Assembly (NCBI RefSeq): GCF_031085175.1
Contig: NZ_JAVHUY010000009.1
Span: forward strand, 186,001 to 250,000
Direction of reading: 5' to 3'
Source: Phytohabitans maris
Lineage (GTDB): Bacteria > Actinomycetota > Actinomycetes > Mycobacteriales > Micromonosporaceae
DNA length: 64,000 nucleotides
Part shown: piece after piece, positions 42,895 through 52,153 of the stretch
Layout: every line of letters starts with the position of its first letter
Numbering within the stretch: position 1 is the stretch's first letter
Position numbers and translations under genes: made by a program
The notes under the pieces: model-generated
Databases searched by the model: none
What the model saw: only the letters and a program-made list of their open reading frames with translations
What the model was told of the DNA's origin: nothing

Positions 42895-45522
42895 GTGGTC
42901 ACCACAGGCAACGGCACAGCGGAGGTCACGGGCGCGAGCCCGGTGCGGAGCAGGAAACTCAAACGCGGCGGCATCGTCACCATCGCCACGGTGCTGGGTC
43001 TGGTGGCCGCGATGGGCCTGACGATCCTGGGCCTGGGCGCGGCCGACAACGCGGTGGCCAGCTACGACGCCAGCTCCTGGCTGTGGAGTTCGCTACGCAG
43101 CGAGATGGCCCGGGTCAACGGCGTGACCGGGCGGGTCGACACGCGGCTGCAGATCCCGCGCGGCCAGGGGCACAGCATGCAGGTGTCGCAGACCGACCGG
43201 TTCCTGATCCTGCGCGACCTCAACACCGGCCAGGTCAGCTCCCTCGACCTGGCCACGCTGCAGATCACCGCGACCACCAAGACGGTCGCCGGGGTCGGTG
43301 TGAGCGTGGCGTTGCAGGACGACAAGGCGTTCGTGGTCGACGCGGTGCAGGGCGTGGTGCGCCAGTTGGATCCGCGTTCGCTGGTGCCGGTCGGCGAGGC
43401 GGTGCACTACCCGCCGGGCATCACCGGCGGCGCGTTCGACGGCACGGGCAGCCTGTGGGTTGCGGTGCCCAGCGAGGGCACGGTGTCGGCGGTGACCGCG
43501 GCTCCGCTGCCCGACGCGCCGGCCGCGTCCGGCGGCGCCGGCGGCAGCGGCCAGAGCCCGGCGATCGTGCGCACTGTGGACGTCGCCGACCCCAGCCACG
43601 ACCTGACGATCTCCACATTGGACCAGGGCGTCGCGGTGCTCAACCGCACCACCAAGACGCTGACCACGGTCAAGGGCGAGGACAAGCAGGCCACCCCGCT
43701 GACCATGGACGGGCTGGGCTCGCTGCCGCCGCGCACCAACGGTCCGCGGGTGCCGGTGACCGTGCCCGACGCCCGCCACGTGTGGGTGGTCGACCCCGAC
43801 AAGGTGCAAGACTTCGCGGTGCCCGGCGAGGGCGCCAAGCTGGAGCCGGCGGTGGCCTGGGCCGGGCGGTTCTACGCCGCGGACGCCTCGACCGGCACGG
43901 TGTACGTGTTCGACGCCAGCGGCAAGCTGGTCGACAAGATCGAGGTCAAGGACGCGAACGGGCCGCTGGAGCTGGAGGTCCGGGAAAACTACCTGTTCAT
44001 CAACGCGCCCAACTCGCAAAACGCGACCGTGGTCGACGACAAGCACCAGGTGCGCACCGTCGACAAGTACGCCAACGACGTGCTCGGTGGCGACCCGCCG
44101 CCGCCTCCCCCGCCGCCGGTGAAGAAGGATCCGCCGGTGGGCAAGCCCGGAGCGCCCCGCTCGGTGACCGCGACCGGCGGCAACACCGAGGTGACGGTCG
44201 GCTGGCGCGCGGCCAACCCCAACGGCGCCGACATCACCAAGTACGTGGTGGAGGGCGACGGCAAGACCGTCGAGGTGGGCGCCGACCAGCGTTCGGTGCG
44301 GATCACCGGCCTGGTCAACGGTCAGGAGTACCGGTTCGCGGTGCACGCGGTCAACGCCAAGGGCGCCGGCCCCAAAAAGCAGAGCAACCCGGTCGTACCC
44401 ACCTCCGAGGTGCCCGATCCGCCGGCGAGCGTGACCGCCGAGGCCAAGCCGGACGGCACGGTCGTGGTGAAGTGGCCGGCCGCCAACGGGCAGGGGCTGG
44501 ACATCCGCAAGTACACGGTGACCGCCGTCGCGGCGGGCGCCGCCGCACCGGCCGGCGAGTCGACCAAGACCGAGCTCGTCGTGCCGGCCGGCGAGCTGGA
44601 GTACGGCAGCCAGTACGCGTTCCAGGTCGTCTCGGTCAACGAGCGCGGCGGCGCGTCGAAGGCGTCCCCGGTCAGCAACAGCGTGGTGCCGTTCACCACG
44701 CCCGAGGCGCCGCCCACGGTCGAGGCGACCACGGTGGCCACCAAGGCCGGCACCATCCGCGTCCGCTGGGCCGCGCCGGCCGACAACGGGCGCCCGATCA
44801 CCGGTTACGTGGTGGAGGCCAACGGCGACCGCAGCGAGGTCACCGGCACGACCACCGAGGTCGGCGGGTTCGGCGAGGCGGAAAACGTCACCGTCAAGGT
44901 CCGCGCGGTCAACGAGGCCGGCGAGGGCAAGGAGGCCACCGACACCGCCCGCACGGTGAAGAAGCCAGCGGTCACGATCACCGGCAGCTCGGCAAGCCAG
45001 ACGGCGGTGACGGTCAACGCCACCGTCCAGGATGGCGGTGGCACCACCACCTGCAGCCTGGCCGTGGGTGGCAAGACCGCCACCGCCAACTGCAACGGCA
45101 GCACCACGGTCTCCGGCCTCCAGCCGAGCACGGCATACACCTTCACGTTCACCGCCACCAACGCGGCCGGCAACGACAAGGGCACCGGCAGCCGCACGAC
45201 CGGTGACGTGCTCGGCACCGTGACCTGCATCAACGGCAGCTCCGGCGACCAGCGCACCTACTGCAATACCGGGATCAACATCTACACCGGCACCAGCCAA
45301 AACGGCACCAGTGTGGGCACCGCGCCAAACGGCACGAAGCTCAAGGCGTTCTGCCACAAGAGCGGTCAAAACATCACCTCGTACGTCTACAACAACGACA
45401 AGACGACGTCGATCTGGATCCAGGTGGACTTCAAGGGGGGCAAGAATTACATCCCCTACGCCTGGTTGAACCTCGACGGTAAGGGCACCAGCACCAACAC
45501 CGATCCGCTGCCGGCGTGCTGA
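42895..45522 (+). CDS. Membrane-anchored propeller / FN3 / SH3-like surface protein
   Basis: About 875 residues from GTG 42895, supported by GGGGAGGG upstream. A basic N-terminus precedes a helix (GIVTIATVLGLVAAMGLTIL). About 60-395 carries repeated short beta segments (QTDRFLILRDLNTGQVSSLD; ADASTGTVYVFDASGKLVDK) that resemble a YncE/PQQ-type propeller. A PPPPPPPP hinge near 405 leads to three or four FN3 domains (SVTATGGNTEVTVGWRAANP). The C-terminal end, with four or more Cys and INIYTGTSQNGTSVGTAPNG, looks SH3b-like. Its stop overlaps the MoxR start. It is probably a cell-wall-exposed scaffold or sensor; no enzymatic motif is seen. Confidence 0.88.
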   Translation: MVTTGNGTAEVTGASPVRSRKLKRGGIVTIATVLGLVAAMGLTILGLGAADNAVASYDASSWLWSSLRSEMARVNGVTGRVDTRLQIPRGQGHSMQVSQTDRFLILRDLNTGQVSSLDLATLQITATTKTVAGVGVSVALQDDKAFVVDAVQGVVRQLDPRSLVPVGEAVHYPPGITGGAFDGTGSLWVAVPSEGTVSAVTAAPLPDAPAASGGAGGSGQSPAIVRTVDVADPSHDLTISTLDQGVAVLNRTTKTLTTVKGEDKQATPLTMDGLGSLPPRTNGPRVPVTVPDARHVWVVDPDKVQDFAVPGEGAKLEPAVAWAGRFYAADASTGTVYVFDASGKLVDKIEVKDANGPLELEVRENYLFINAPNSQNATVVDDKHQVRTVDKYANDVLGGDPPPPPPPPVKKDPPVGKPGAPRSVTATGGNTEVTVGWRAANPNGADITKYVVEGDGKTVEVGADQRSVRITGLVNGQEYRFAVHAVNAKGAGPKKQSNPVVPTSEVPDPPASVTAEAKPDGTVVVKWPAANGQGLDIRKYTVTAVAAGAAAPAGESTKTELVVPAGELEYGSQYAFQVVSVNERGGASKASPVSNSVVPFTTPEAPPTVEATTVATKAGTIRVRWAAPADNGRPITGYVVEANGDRSEVTGTTTEVGGFGEAENVTVKVRAVNEAGEGKEATDTARTVKKPAVTITGSSASQTAVTVNATVQDGGGTTTCSLAVGGKTATANCNGSTTVSGLQPSTAYTFTFTATNAAGNDKGTGSRTTGDVLGTVTCINGSSGDQRTYCNTGINIYTGTSQNGTSVGTAPNGTKLKAFCHKSGQNITSYVYNNDKTTSIWIQVDFKGGKNYIPYAWLNLDGKGTSTNTDPLPAC

Positions 45523-46649
45523 TGACCGCGACCGTCAACCACACCCAGGCCGCGAGCCCTCCCGAGGGGCTCGCCCCGCAGCACGTGCAGGGCTTCGCGC
45601 ACCTGGCCGCGCGGCTGGCCGACAACATCGGCGCGGTCGTGCTCGGCAAGCCGCAGGTGGTGCGGCTGGCGCTGACCGCGCTGTTCGCCCAGGGGCACGT
45701 GCTGCTCGAAGACGTCCCCGGGGTCGGCAAGACCACCCTGGCCCGGGCGATGGCGGCCACGATCCATGGGCAGTGGCGGCGCATCCAGTTCACGCCCGAC
45801 CTGCTGCCCGCCGACGTGTCCGGTGTGACGATCTTCAACCAGGCCACCCGGGGCTTCGAGTTCCACCCCGGCCCGGTCTTCGCCAACGTGGTGATCGCCG
45901 ACGAGATCAACCGGGCCTCCCCCAAGACCCAGTCCGCGCTGCTGGAGGTCATGGAGGAGCGCACCGTCACGGTCGACGGGGTACGGCACCCGGTGCCCCG
46001 GCCGTTCCTGGTGGTCGCCACGCAAAACCCGGTCGAGATGGACGGCACCTACCGGCTGCCCGAGGCGCAGCTCGACCGGTTCCTGGTCAAGCTCTCGGTC
46101 GGCTACCCCAGCGAGGCGGTCGAGATCGAGGTGCTGCGCGGCGCGACGATGCGCTCACCGGAGGCCCTGGAAGCGATCGCCGACACCAACACGATCGGCC
46201 AGATGATCGCCATGGCGCAGCGGGTCCACATCGCCGACCCGCTGTACGCGTACGCGGTGCGGCTCGCCGCCGCCACCCGCAACCACCCGCAGGTGCGGGT
46301 CGGCGTGAGCCCACGCGGCGTGATCGCGCTGACCCGGGCGGCCTGCGCGTACGCGCTGATCGAGGGGCGCGGATTCGTGCTGCCCGAAGACATGAAGACG
46401 CTGCTGGAGCCGGTCTTCGCGCACCGCGTGCTGCTCACCTCCGACGCCCAGCTGCGCGGGGTCACCGCCGCCGACGTGCTCAACGACGCGATCGAGCAGG
46501 TGCCCGTCCCGCTGCCCAACGGCCAGCAGGCCACGCACCAGGCCACGGCCCACCAAAACGGCGCGCCGCACCAGAACGGCACCGCCTACCAGGCGAGCGC
46601 CGCGCCGCCCGGACAGTACGGAACTCCGGCGCCGCGCCACCAGGGCTAG
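45522..46649 (+). CDS. MoxR-family AAA+ ATPase
   Basis: The protein has 375 residues. Walker A is EDVPGVGKTTLARAM and Walker B is VVIADEINRASPKTQSALLE. VVATQNPVEMDGTYRLPEAQ and the sensor region RVGVSPRGVIALTRAACAYA are standard. The last 45 residues are Gln/His/Asn-rich. MoxR proteins act as chaperones, usually with a DUF58 protein encoded next to them, as here. ATG 45522 shares its A with the preceding stop codon (TGATG), so the two are coupled. Confidence 0.95.
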   Translation: MTATVNHTQAASPPEGLAPQHVQGFAHLAARLADNIGAVVLGKPQVVRLALTALFAQGHVLLEDVPGVGKTTLARAMAATIHGQWRRIQFTPDLLPADVSGVTIFNQATRGFEFHPGPVFANVVIADEINRASPKTQSALLEVMEERTVTVDGVRHPVPRPFLVVATQNPVEMDGTYRLPEAQLDRFLVKLSVGYPSEAVEIEVLRGATMRSPEALEAIADTNTIGQMIAMAQRVHIADPLYAYAVRLAAATRNHPQVRVGVSPRGVIALTRAACAYALIEGRGFVLPEDMKTLLEPVFAHRVLLTSDAQLRGVTAADVLNDAIEQVPVPLPNGQQATHQATAHQNGAPHQNGTAYQASAAPPGQYGTPAPRHQG

Positions 46650-46661
46650 GACACCGGACCG

Positions 46662-47792
46662 ATGCGGCTCACCCCTCGCGGCACCGGCCTGCTGGCCAGC
46701 GCGGTCGTGCTGCTGGCCACCGGCTTCTGGTTCGGCTACCCCGAGCTCACGCTGCTGGGCAGCGCAGCGGCGATCGCGGCCGGCTGCGCCCTCGCCCACG
46801 CGGCGTGGCGACCCGGGCTGTCCGTCCAGCGGGTCGCCGACCCGGACCGGGTCGCCCGCGGCGATCCGGCGACGATGACGCTCACCGTCCGCAACACCGG
46901 TCGCCTCGCCTCGGCCAGCCTGATCGCCGAAGACCGGTGCGGCGCCAAGCCGGTGCCGGTACCGCTGCTGCGCCTGCGCCCCGGCCACGACACCACGGTC
47001 AGCTACCCGGTCCCCACCCACCGCCGGGGCGTGATCCCGGTCGGCCCACTGCGGGTCACCCGCCGCGACGCGCTCGGGCTGGTCTCGCTGGCCCGCGCGC
47101 ACGGCGACACCACCACCGTGTGGGTGCACCCGCGCATCCACCACCTCAGCGCGGTACCGGCCGGCGTCGCCCGCAGCCTCGACGGCCGCATCGACCGGGT
47201 GCCGCACGGCACGATCACGTTCGACTCGCTCCGCGAGTACGTGGTCGGCGACGAGCTGCGCCGCGTCCACTGGCGCACCAGCGCCAAGGTCGGCGAGCTG
47301 ATGGTCCGCGAAGACCTCGACACCTCGCTGCCCCAGATCGTCGTACTGCTCGACGACCGCGTGACGGCCCACCCGCGCGAGAGCGTCGAGGAGACCTTCG
47401 AGTCAGCGTGTGAGGCGGCCGCCTCGGTGGTGGCCGCCGCCGTACGCGAGGACGTGCCGGTCACCCTGCAGCTGGTCTCCGGGGGCGGCGGCACGGCCAA
47501 CTTCCTCGACCGGCTCGCCGAAGCACACCTGCACCGCGACGGCGACCTGCACGCCGCCACCGTCCGGCTGCGCCAGCAGCGCCTCGGCGACACGCTGGTC
47601 TTCCTCACCGGCCCCGGCGGCACCGCCGACCTGGGGCTGGTCGGCGCGCTGCGCGGCACGTACCCGGCGGTCGTGGTCGGCATGTTCGGCTCGGACGGAC
47701 CGACCCCGGCCGCCGTCGACGGCATGGTGATGCTGGACGCCAAGGACGGCCCCGAGTTCGCCGCCGAGTGGGAGGGCGTCGAGCGCTTGTGA
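46662..47792 (+). CDS. DUF58-domain protein
   Basis: A 376-residue protein with two N-terminal membrane helices (LLASAVVLLATGFWF; LTLLGSAAAIAAGCALAHA). The DUF58 core FDSLREYVVGDELRRVHWRT lies near residue 190, followed by a von Willebrand A-like region (QIVVLLDDRVTAH). It lies twelve bases after moxR and overlaps the transglutaminase-like gene at its end. MoxR-DUF58-transglutaminase trios are widespread, and their exact function is unsettled; envelope assembly or metal-linked maturation are the usual suggestions. Confidence 0.93.
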   Translation: MRLTPRGTGLLASAVVLLATGFWFGYPELTLLGSAAAIAAGCALAHAAWRPGLSVQRVADPDRVARGDPATMTLTVRNTGRLASASLIAEDRCGAKPVPVPLLRLRPGHDTTVSYPVPTHRRGVIPVGPLRVTRRDALGLVSLARAHGDTTTVWVHPRIHHLSAVPAGVARSLDGRIDRVPHGTITFDSLREYVVGDELRRVHWRTSAKVGELMVREDLDTSLPQIVVLLDDRVTAHPRESVEETFESACEAAASVVAAAVREDVPVTLQLVSGGGGTANFLDRLAEAHLHRDGDLHAATVRLRQQRLGDTLVFLTGPGGTADLGLVGALRGTYPAVVVGMFGSDGPTPAAVDGMVMLDAKDGPEFAAEWEGVERL

Positions 47793-50080
47793 GCGAGCTT
47801 GCGAACGAGCCATCGGGCTCAGCGAAAGAGCCGGCCGCGGCCGGGAGCATCAGACGGCCGTCCACGAGGATCCTGCGGGCGGCACCCGTACCCGTGGTGC
47901 TCATGATTTTGATCGGGTTGAGCGGCGCGGCGCTGGCGCGGATCTACGCCGGCCCGCTGCTGCCCCAGCTGGTCGCCGGCGCGGCGATCGGCTCGGTCGG
48001 GGTGGGCGCCGCGGCCCGCCGGCTGCCGTCGTGGCTGGTGGCGCCGGTGTCGGTGATCGCGATGGCCATCTACACGGTGGTCGCGCTGCGGCTGGCCGCC
48101 CAGCGTGCCGAGCTGCCCGGCGGCCTGGCCGAGCTCCTCTCCGACGCCGCCCGCAACGGCATCCCCCGCCTGCTCACCGCCATGATCCCGGTCGAGCCCA
48201 CGCCCGACACCGTGCTGGTACCGGTGGTCGGCGCCTGGCTGGCCGGGCTCGCCGCCACCGAGGTCGCGGTGCGCGCCGGCCGCGTGCTGCTCGGCTACCT
48301 GCCGCCGGCCGGCCTCTACGCCGGCGCCCTCTACGTCGTGGGCCCCAACGCCGAGGCCGCCGTGCTGCCCACGCTGGCGTTCGCGGCGGCGGCCGCGGCC
48401 GGGCTGGCCGTGACCGGCCGCCCGGCACCGTCCGGGTCGGGCGACCTGGCCGCGCCGGTCCGGGCCGCCATGCGGGTACGGGTGGCCGCCGGCGCCGCCG
48501 CGGGGCTGGCCGCGATCGTGGCGCTGGCGGCGGTGGTCGGCCCGTTCGTCGCCGGGCAGGTGGGCACGCGGCCGGTCGACCCGCGCAAGTACGTGCAGCC
48601 GCCGCAGGTCGACAGCCTCGACGAAAACCCGCTGATCCGCATCTCCGGCTGGGCGCTCAACCCCGACCAGCACCTGCTCGACGTCGCCGCGGAGCCGGGC
48701 GGGCCGGTGCGGCTGCGGCTGGCGGTGCTCAGCGACTACGACGGGATCACCTGGCGGGTCGGTGGCACGTACCGCACGGCCGGCCGGGTGCTCCCCTCTC
48801 CCGCCGTCGCCCCGGACTCCACTGTGGACACCGTGCGGCAGCGGGTCACGATCGCCGACCTGACCGGGCGGCTGCTGCCCACCGTGGCCACCCCGACCGC
48901 GATCGACGGGGCCCGCGTCGCGTACGACCCGGGCAGCGGCACGCTCATCCGCCCCGAGGGCCTCCACCCCGACCTGCGGTACTCGGTCACCTCCGCCCGC
49001 GAGCAGCCCGACCTGGGCCTGCTCTCCGCCGCCGACGTACCCTCCGGCCCGGCGGTGGCCCGGGTGCTGCGGATCGGCGACGGGGTACCGGAGCAGATCG
49101 AGCGGCTGGCCGACCAGCTCGCCGACGAAAACGGCGCGCCGTACCAGCGGGCGGTGGCGATCGAGGAGTTCCTGGCCACGCACTACCGGGTGGTCGCCGA
49201 CGCGCCGAGCGGCCACGCCTACCCCAACCTGGGCTTCTTCCTCTTCGGACCGCGCGGCGGCGGAGGGCAGGAGGGCACCTCCGAGCAGTTCGCCGCCGCG
49301 TACGCGCTGCTGGGCCGGCTGATGGGCCTGCCGACCCGGGTGGTGGTCGGCTTCCAGTCCGCGACCGGCAGCGGCCCGGTACGCGGCGCCGATGCGCTGG
49401 CCTGGCCGGAGGTGCTCTTCGAGGGGCTGGGCTGGGTGGCGTTCGACCCGATGCCCAAGCCGGACACCGAGCCGCGGCCGGTCGAGGAAGACTTCAAGCC
49501 ACCCACCGAGCCGCCGAGCGAGCCGCCCACCGAGGCACCCACCGCGACCGCCGCCGCCAGCGCCTCGGCCGAGCCGGTCGCCGCGCCGGGCGACACCGGC
49601 GGCGACCCGACCGCCGCGATCGTGGCCGGCGGGCTGAGCACGCTGCTGGTACTGCTGATCGGCGGCACCGCCGCGGTGCTCCTGACCCTGCGGCGCGGGC
49701 TGCGCCGCCGGCGGTTGGAGCAGGGGCCGCCGGCCCAGCGGGTGGCCGGCGCGTGGCTGGAGGTCAGCGACGCGCTGCGGCTCGCCGGCCGCCCCGCCGG
49801 CTCGCACCTGGACGCCACCGAGGTCGCGGCGCACGCGCACGTGGCGGCCGAGGGGCGGCGTGCCGGCGGGCTGCGGCAGGCGGCACCGCCGATCGGGGAG
49901 CTGGCCGAGCTGGTCAACCGGGCGACGTTCGCGCCGTTCGCCACGGACGAGGACCAGGCGCGGCGGGCCGGCACGCAGGCGGTGGCGTACGCGACGGACC
50001 TGCGCTCGCGCCGCTCCTGGTGGCGCCGGCTGCTCTGGTCGCTGCACCCCGGCCCGCTGCGCTGGCACAAGCGCCGCTGA
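47789..50080 (+). CDS. TgpA-like membrane protein with a degenerate transglutaminase domain
   Basis: The protein has 763 residues. An N-terminal block of five to six helices (about 30-270) precedes a large extracellular part with the transglutaminase fold. Where active enzymes have Cys in the EQFA motif, this one reads GTSEQFAAAYALLGRLMGLP (Ser). Where they have His-Ala-Trp it reads DALAWPEVLFEGLGWVAFDP, with Leu for His; only the Asp is kept. A Thr/Pro-rich stalk, one more helix and an Arg-rich cytoplasmic tail (DUF4129-like) follow. The GTG at 47789 overlaps the DUF58 stop. It is most likely a catalytically dead binding module. Confidence 0.9.
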   Translation: MSELANEPSGSAKEPAAAGSIRRPSTRILRAAPVPVVLMILIGLSGAALARIYAGPLLPQLVAGAAIGSVGVGAAARRLPSWLVAPVSVIAMAIYTVVALRLAAQRAELPGGLAELLSDAARNGIPRLLTAMIPVEPTPDTVLVPVVGAWLAGLAATEVAVRAGRVLLGYLPPAGLYAGALYVVGPNAEAAVLPTLAFAAAAAAGLAVTGRPAPSGSGDLAAPVRAAMRVRVAAGAAAGLAAIVALAAVVGPFVAGQVGTRPVDPRKYVQPPQVDSLDENPLIRISGWALNPDQHLLDVAAEPGGPVRLRLAVLSDYDGITWRVGGTYRTAGRVLPSPAVAPDSTVDTVRQRVTIADLTGRLLPTVATPTAIDGARVAYDPGSGTLIRPEGLHPDLRYSVTSAREQPDLGLLSAADVPSGPAVARVLRIGDGVPEQIERLADQLADENGAPYQRAVAIEEFLATHYRVVADAPSGHAYPNLGFFLFGPRGGGGQEGTSEQFAAAYALLGRLMGLPTRVVVGFQSATGSGPVRGADALAWPEVLFEGLGWVAFDPMPKPDTEPRPVEEDFKPPTEPPSEPPTEAPTATAAASASAEPVAAPGDTGGDPTAAIVAGGLSTLLVLLIGGTAAVLLTLRRGLRRRRLEQGPPAQRVAGAWLEVSDALRLAGRPAGSHLDATEVAAHAHVAAEGRRAGGLRQAAPPIGELAELVNRATFAPFATDEDQARRAGTQAVAYATDLRSRRSWWRRLLWSLHPGPLRWHKRR

Positions 50081-50217
50081 TCGCCGCCGTGCCGCCGCCC
50101 GTGCCGCCGCCCGTGCCGCCGTGCCGCCGCCCCGCCAGCCCGCCGCTCACGCGGACCCGGCACGGTGGCGCGGCGGCGCGGCGAAGCACGGGCCTCGTGC
50201 GTGACGTAGAGATCTCG

Positions 50218-50236
50218 CTAAGTTAGCCTTTCCTAA
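50218..50236 (+). promoter_or_regulatory. Second DtxR/IdeR-type iron box
   Basis: CTAAGTTAGCCTTTCCTAA matches the consensus TTAGGTTAGCCTAACCTAA at 15 of 19 positions. It ends one base before the GTG of the DUF3159 gene. A bound repressor there would block a leaderless or very short-leader promoter. Confidence 0.55.
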
Positions 50237-50237
50237 C

Positions 50238-50903
50238 GTGAGGGACGAGTCGCTCGCCGACCTGCTGGGAGGGCGGCGCGGCGCGCTGGACGCGACGGTG
50301 CCGCCGCTCGCGTTCGTCGCCGGCTGGCTCGCCGCCGGCCAGTCGCTCTGGGGCGGTGTGGTCGCCGCGCTCGTGGCCGGCGCCGCCGTCGCCGGGTGGC
50401 GGCTGTCCCGCGGTGCCCGGCCCGGCGCCGCCCTCGTCGGGTTGCTGGCCGTCTGCCTGGCCGCGCTGATCGCCGTCCGCACCGGCCGCGCCGCCGACTT
50501 CTTCCTGCTCCAGCTCGTCTCGAACGCGGCGAGCGCGCTCGTCTGGGCGGTCAGCATCGTCCTGCGCTGGCCCCTGCTCGGCGTGATCGTCGGCGCGGTT
50601 CTGCGCCAGCGCACCCGGTGGCGGCGCGACCCGGACCTGCTGCGCGCCTACGGCCGGGCGAGCTGGATCTGGGTCCTGCAATACGCGATCCGCCTGGCCG
50701 TCTTCCTCCCGCTCTACGCCGCCGACCAGGTGGCCGCGCTGGGCGTGGCCCGGGCCGCGCTGACCTGGCCGCTGGTCGCCGCCTGCCTCGCGGTCAGCTG
50801 GTGGGTGATCCGCCGCTCCCTGCCCGCCGAGCACCCCGGCCTGCGCCACCCGGTCACCACCGGCCCGGCCGCTCCGGCGCCGGCATCGACCGAGGCCCAC
50901 TGA
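50238..50903 (+). CDS. DUF3159 membrane protein
   Basis: A 221-residue protein with five or six hydrophobic helices: PPLAFVAGWLAAGQSLWGG, GALVGLLAVCLAALIAV-like and WPLLGVIVGAVL segments. The N-terminal LADLLGGRRGALDATVPPLA and WRRDPDLLRAYGRASWIWVL match DUF3159. GTG 50238 gives the normal N-terminus, and no ribosome-binding site precedes it, so the message may be leaderless. The adjacent iron box suggests iron control, which I do not know as a general trait of this family. The function is unknown. Confidence 0.87.
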   Translation: MRDESLADLLGGRRGALDATVPPLAFVAGWLAAGQSLWGGVVAALVAGAAVAGWRLSRGARPGAALVGLLAVCLAALIAVRTGRAADFFLLQLVSNAASALVWAVSIVLRWPLLGVIVGAVLRQRTRWRRDPDLLRAYGRASWIWVLQYAIRLAVFLPLYAADQVAALGVARAALTWPLVAACLAVSWWVIRRSLPAEHPGLRHPVTTGPAAPAPASTEAH

Positions 50904-50927
50904 AAGATCAAATTCAAGAGACACATT

Positions 50928-51300
50928 CGAGCTACCGCGACGTCCGTCGTGGTTCGGGCCCAATGCCACTCACCCTGATTTTGATCAAGATCACAGCGGA
51001 GTACCACGATCCGCGCGACCCAGCCCACGCCCGACGCCGATCAAGGGGCGGACGGGACCTCGACCCCGAGCTCAGGGGACCCGGCCCAGCAGATCGTGGT
51101 ACGGATCCACCCACCCGAGGGCACCTGCGTACCACGATCTCGACCGCCGCCCGCGCGGCCCGGCCCACCCGGGCCCGTCGACGGCCTGGCGCTCCTGAGC
51201 GTGGCTCACGGCCTTGATCGAACTAGCGTGAGTGGCATTGGGTCCGGACCGTTGCTCATTTGTTGGCCTCATCCTCCGCGTCTGGTCGCGGTCACCCCGC
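50928..51300. repeat. Palindromic intergenic element, copy 3
   Basis: The 530-bp gap 50904-51433 has no supported gene. CGAGCTACCGCGACGTCC at 50928 onward, continuing through GTCGTGGT to 50953, is identical over 26 bases to 8636-8661. CCCAATGCCACTCAC (50959-50973) and GTGAGTGGCATTGGG (51228-51242) are exact inverse ends. Inside, AGATCGTGGTAC and GTACCACGATCT (about 51083-51137) form a hairpin shared with copies 1 and 2. Confidence 0.75.
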
Positions 51301-51433
51301 TGTCGCCTCCGGCAGGCGCGTTCCGGACGATCCGGGACGGCATCGGGCCAAGGCCGCGCCCGGCTCGGATGCGTGCGGCGACCGCTGCCCGAAACGTCCG
51401 TCGGGTCGCCGGCCGGTGTCTGAGGCTGGGGCG

Positions 51434-52078
51434 ATGACAGGCTCGATGCCGTACGGCACGGAGCGCGATCCGGCCCGGTTGGTGTCGTTCAGCGACGCCG
51501 TCATCGCCATCGCCGTCACCCTGCTGGTGCTGGAGATCCGGCCGCCCGACGACACCCGGCACCTGTGGCACGGCCTCGCCGCGCTCTGGCCGTCCTACCT
51601 GGCCTACGCGGTGACCTTCATGCTGATCGGGCAGATCTGGGCCAACCACCACGTCATGTTCGACCACATCCGCAGCGCCGACCGGGTCGTGCTGCTGCTG
51701 AACACCGTGCTGCTGATGGACGTCGCGTTCCTGCCGTTCGCGGCGTCGGTGCTGGCCGAGGCCTTCCGCGACGGGCACGGCGAGCGGGCGGCCGTCGTCC
51801 TGCACGGCATCGCGTTCGAGCTGGCGGCCATCCTCTTCAACCTCATCTGGTGGCACGCCCGCCACCGCCGCCGCCTGCTCACCGACACCCTCGACCCGGC
51901 CGGGGTGACCGCCATCGCCCGCCGCTTCCAGCTCGCGCTGGCCTGGATCGCCACCGGCACCCTGCTCGGCGCCGGCTATCCCCCGCTCGGCGTGGCGGTG
52001 ATCGCCGCCTTCATCCCGTACTACTGGCTGCCCATAGCGGGTAAGCTGGCGAGGGTGAGACGTCGCCGGCGGCGGTAG
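51434..52078 (+). CDS. TMEM175-family potassium channel (DUF1211)
   Basis: The protein has 214 residues and six helices. The family signature RLVSFSDAVIAIAVTLLVLE lies in the first helix (FSD motif). HHVMFDHIRSADRVVLLLNT and LLMDVAFLPFAASVLAEAF follow the usual pattern. Bacterial members form tetrameric K+ channels. ATG 51434 is the only start giving the normal distance to the FSD helix. The upstream region is the repeat element. Confidence 0.92.
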   Translation: MTGSMPYGTERDPARLVSFSDAVIAIAVTLLVLEIRPPDDTRHLWHGLAALWPSYLAYAVTFMLIGQIWANHHVMFDHIRSADRVVLLLNTVLLMDVAFLPFAASVLAEAFRDGHGERAAVVLHGIAFELAAILFNLIWWHARHRRRLLTDTLDPAGVTAIARRFQLALAWIATGTLLGAGYPPLGVAVIAAFIPYYWLPIAGKLARVRRRRRR

Positions 52079-52153
52079 TCGAGTGCCGGTGCTCGGCCCG
52101 GATGAGTACGAGTGCTCAACGACCGGCGGCCGCGCATCGCGAGGATCGGTGGC

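Noticed and set aside
43093-45369. 758-codon minus-strand open frame
   Set aside because: It is antisense to the propeller-FN3 gene, whose domains are clear on the plus strand.
47819-50068. 749-codon minus-strand open frame
   Set aside because: It is antisense to the transglutaminase-like gene; composition typical of high-GC shadows.
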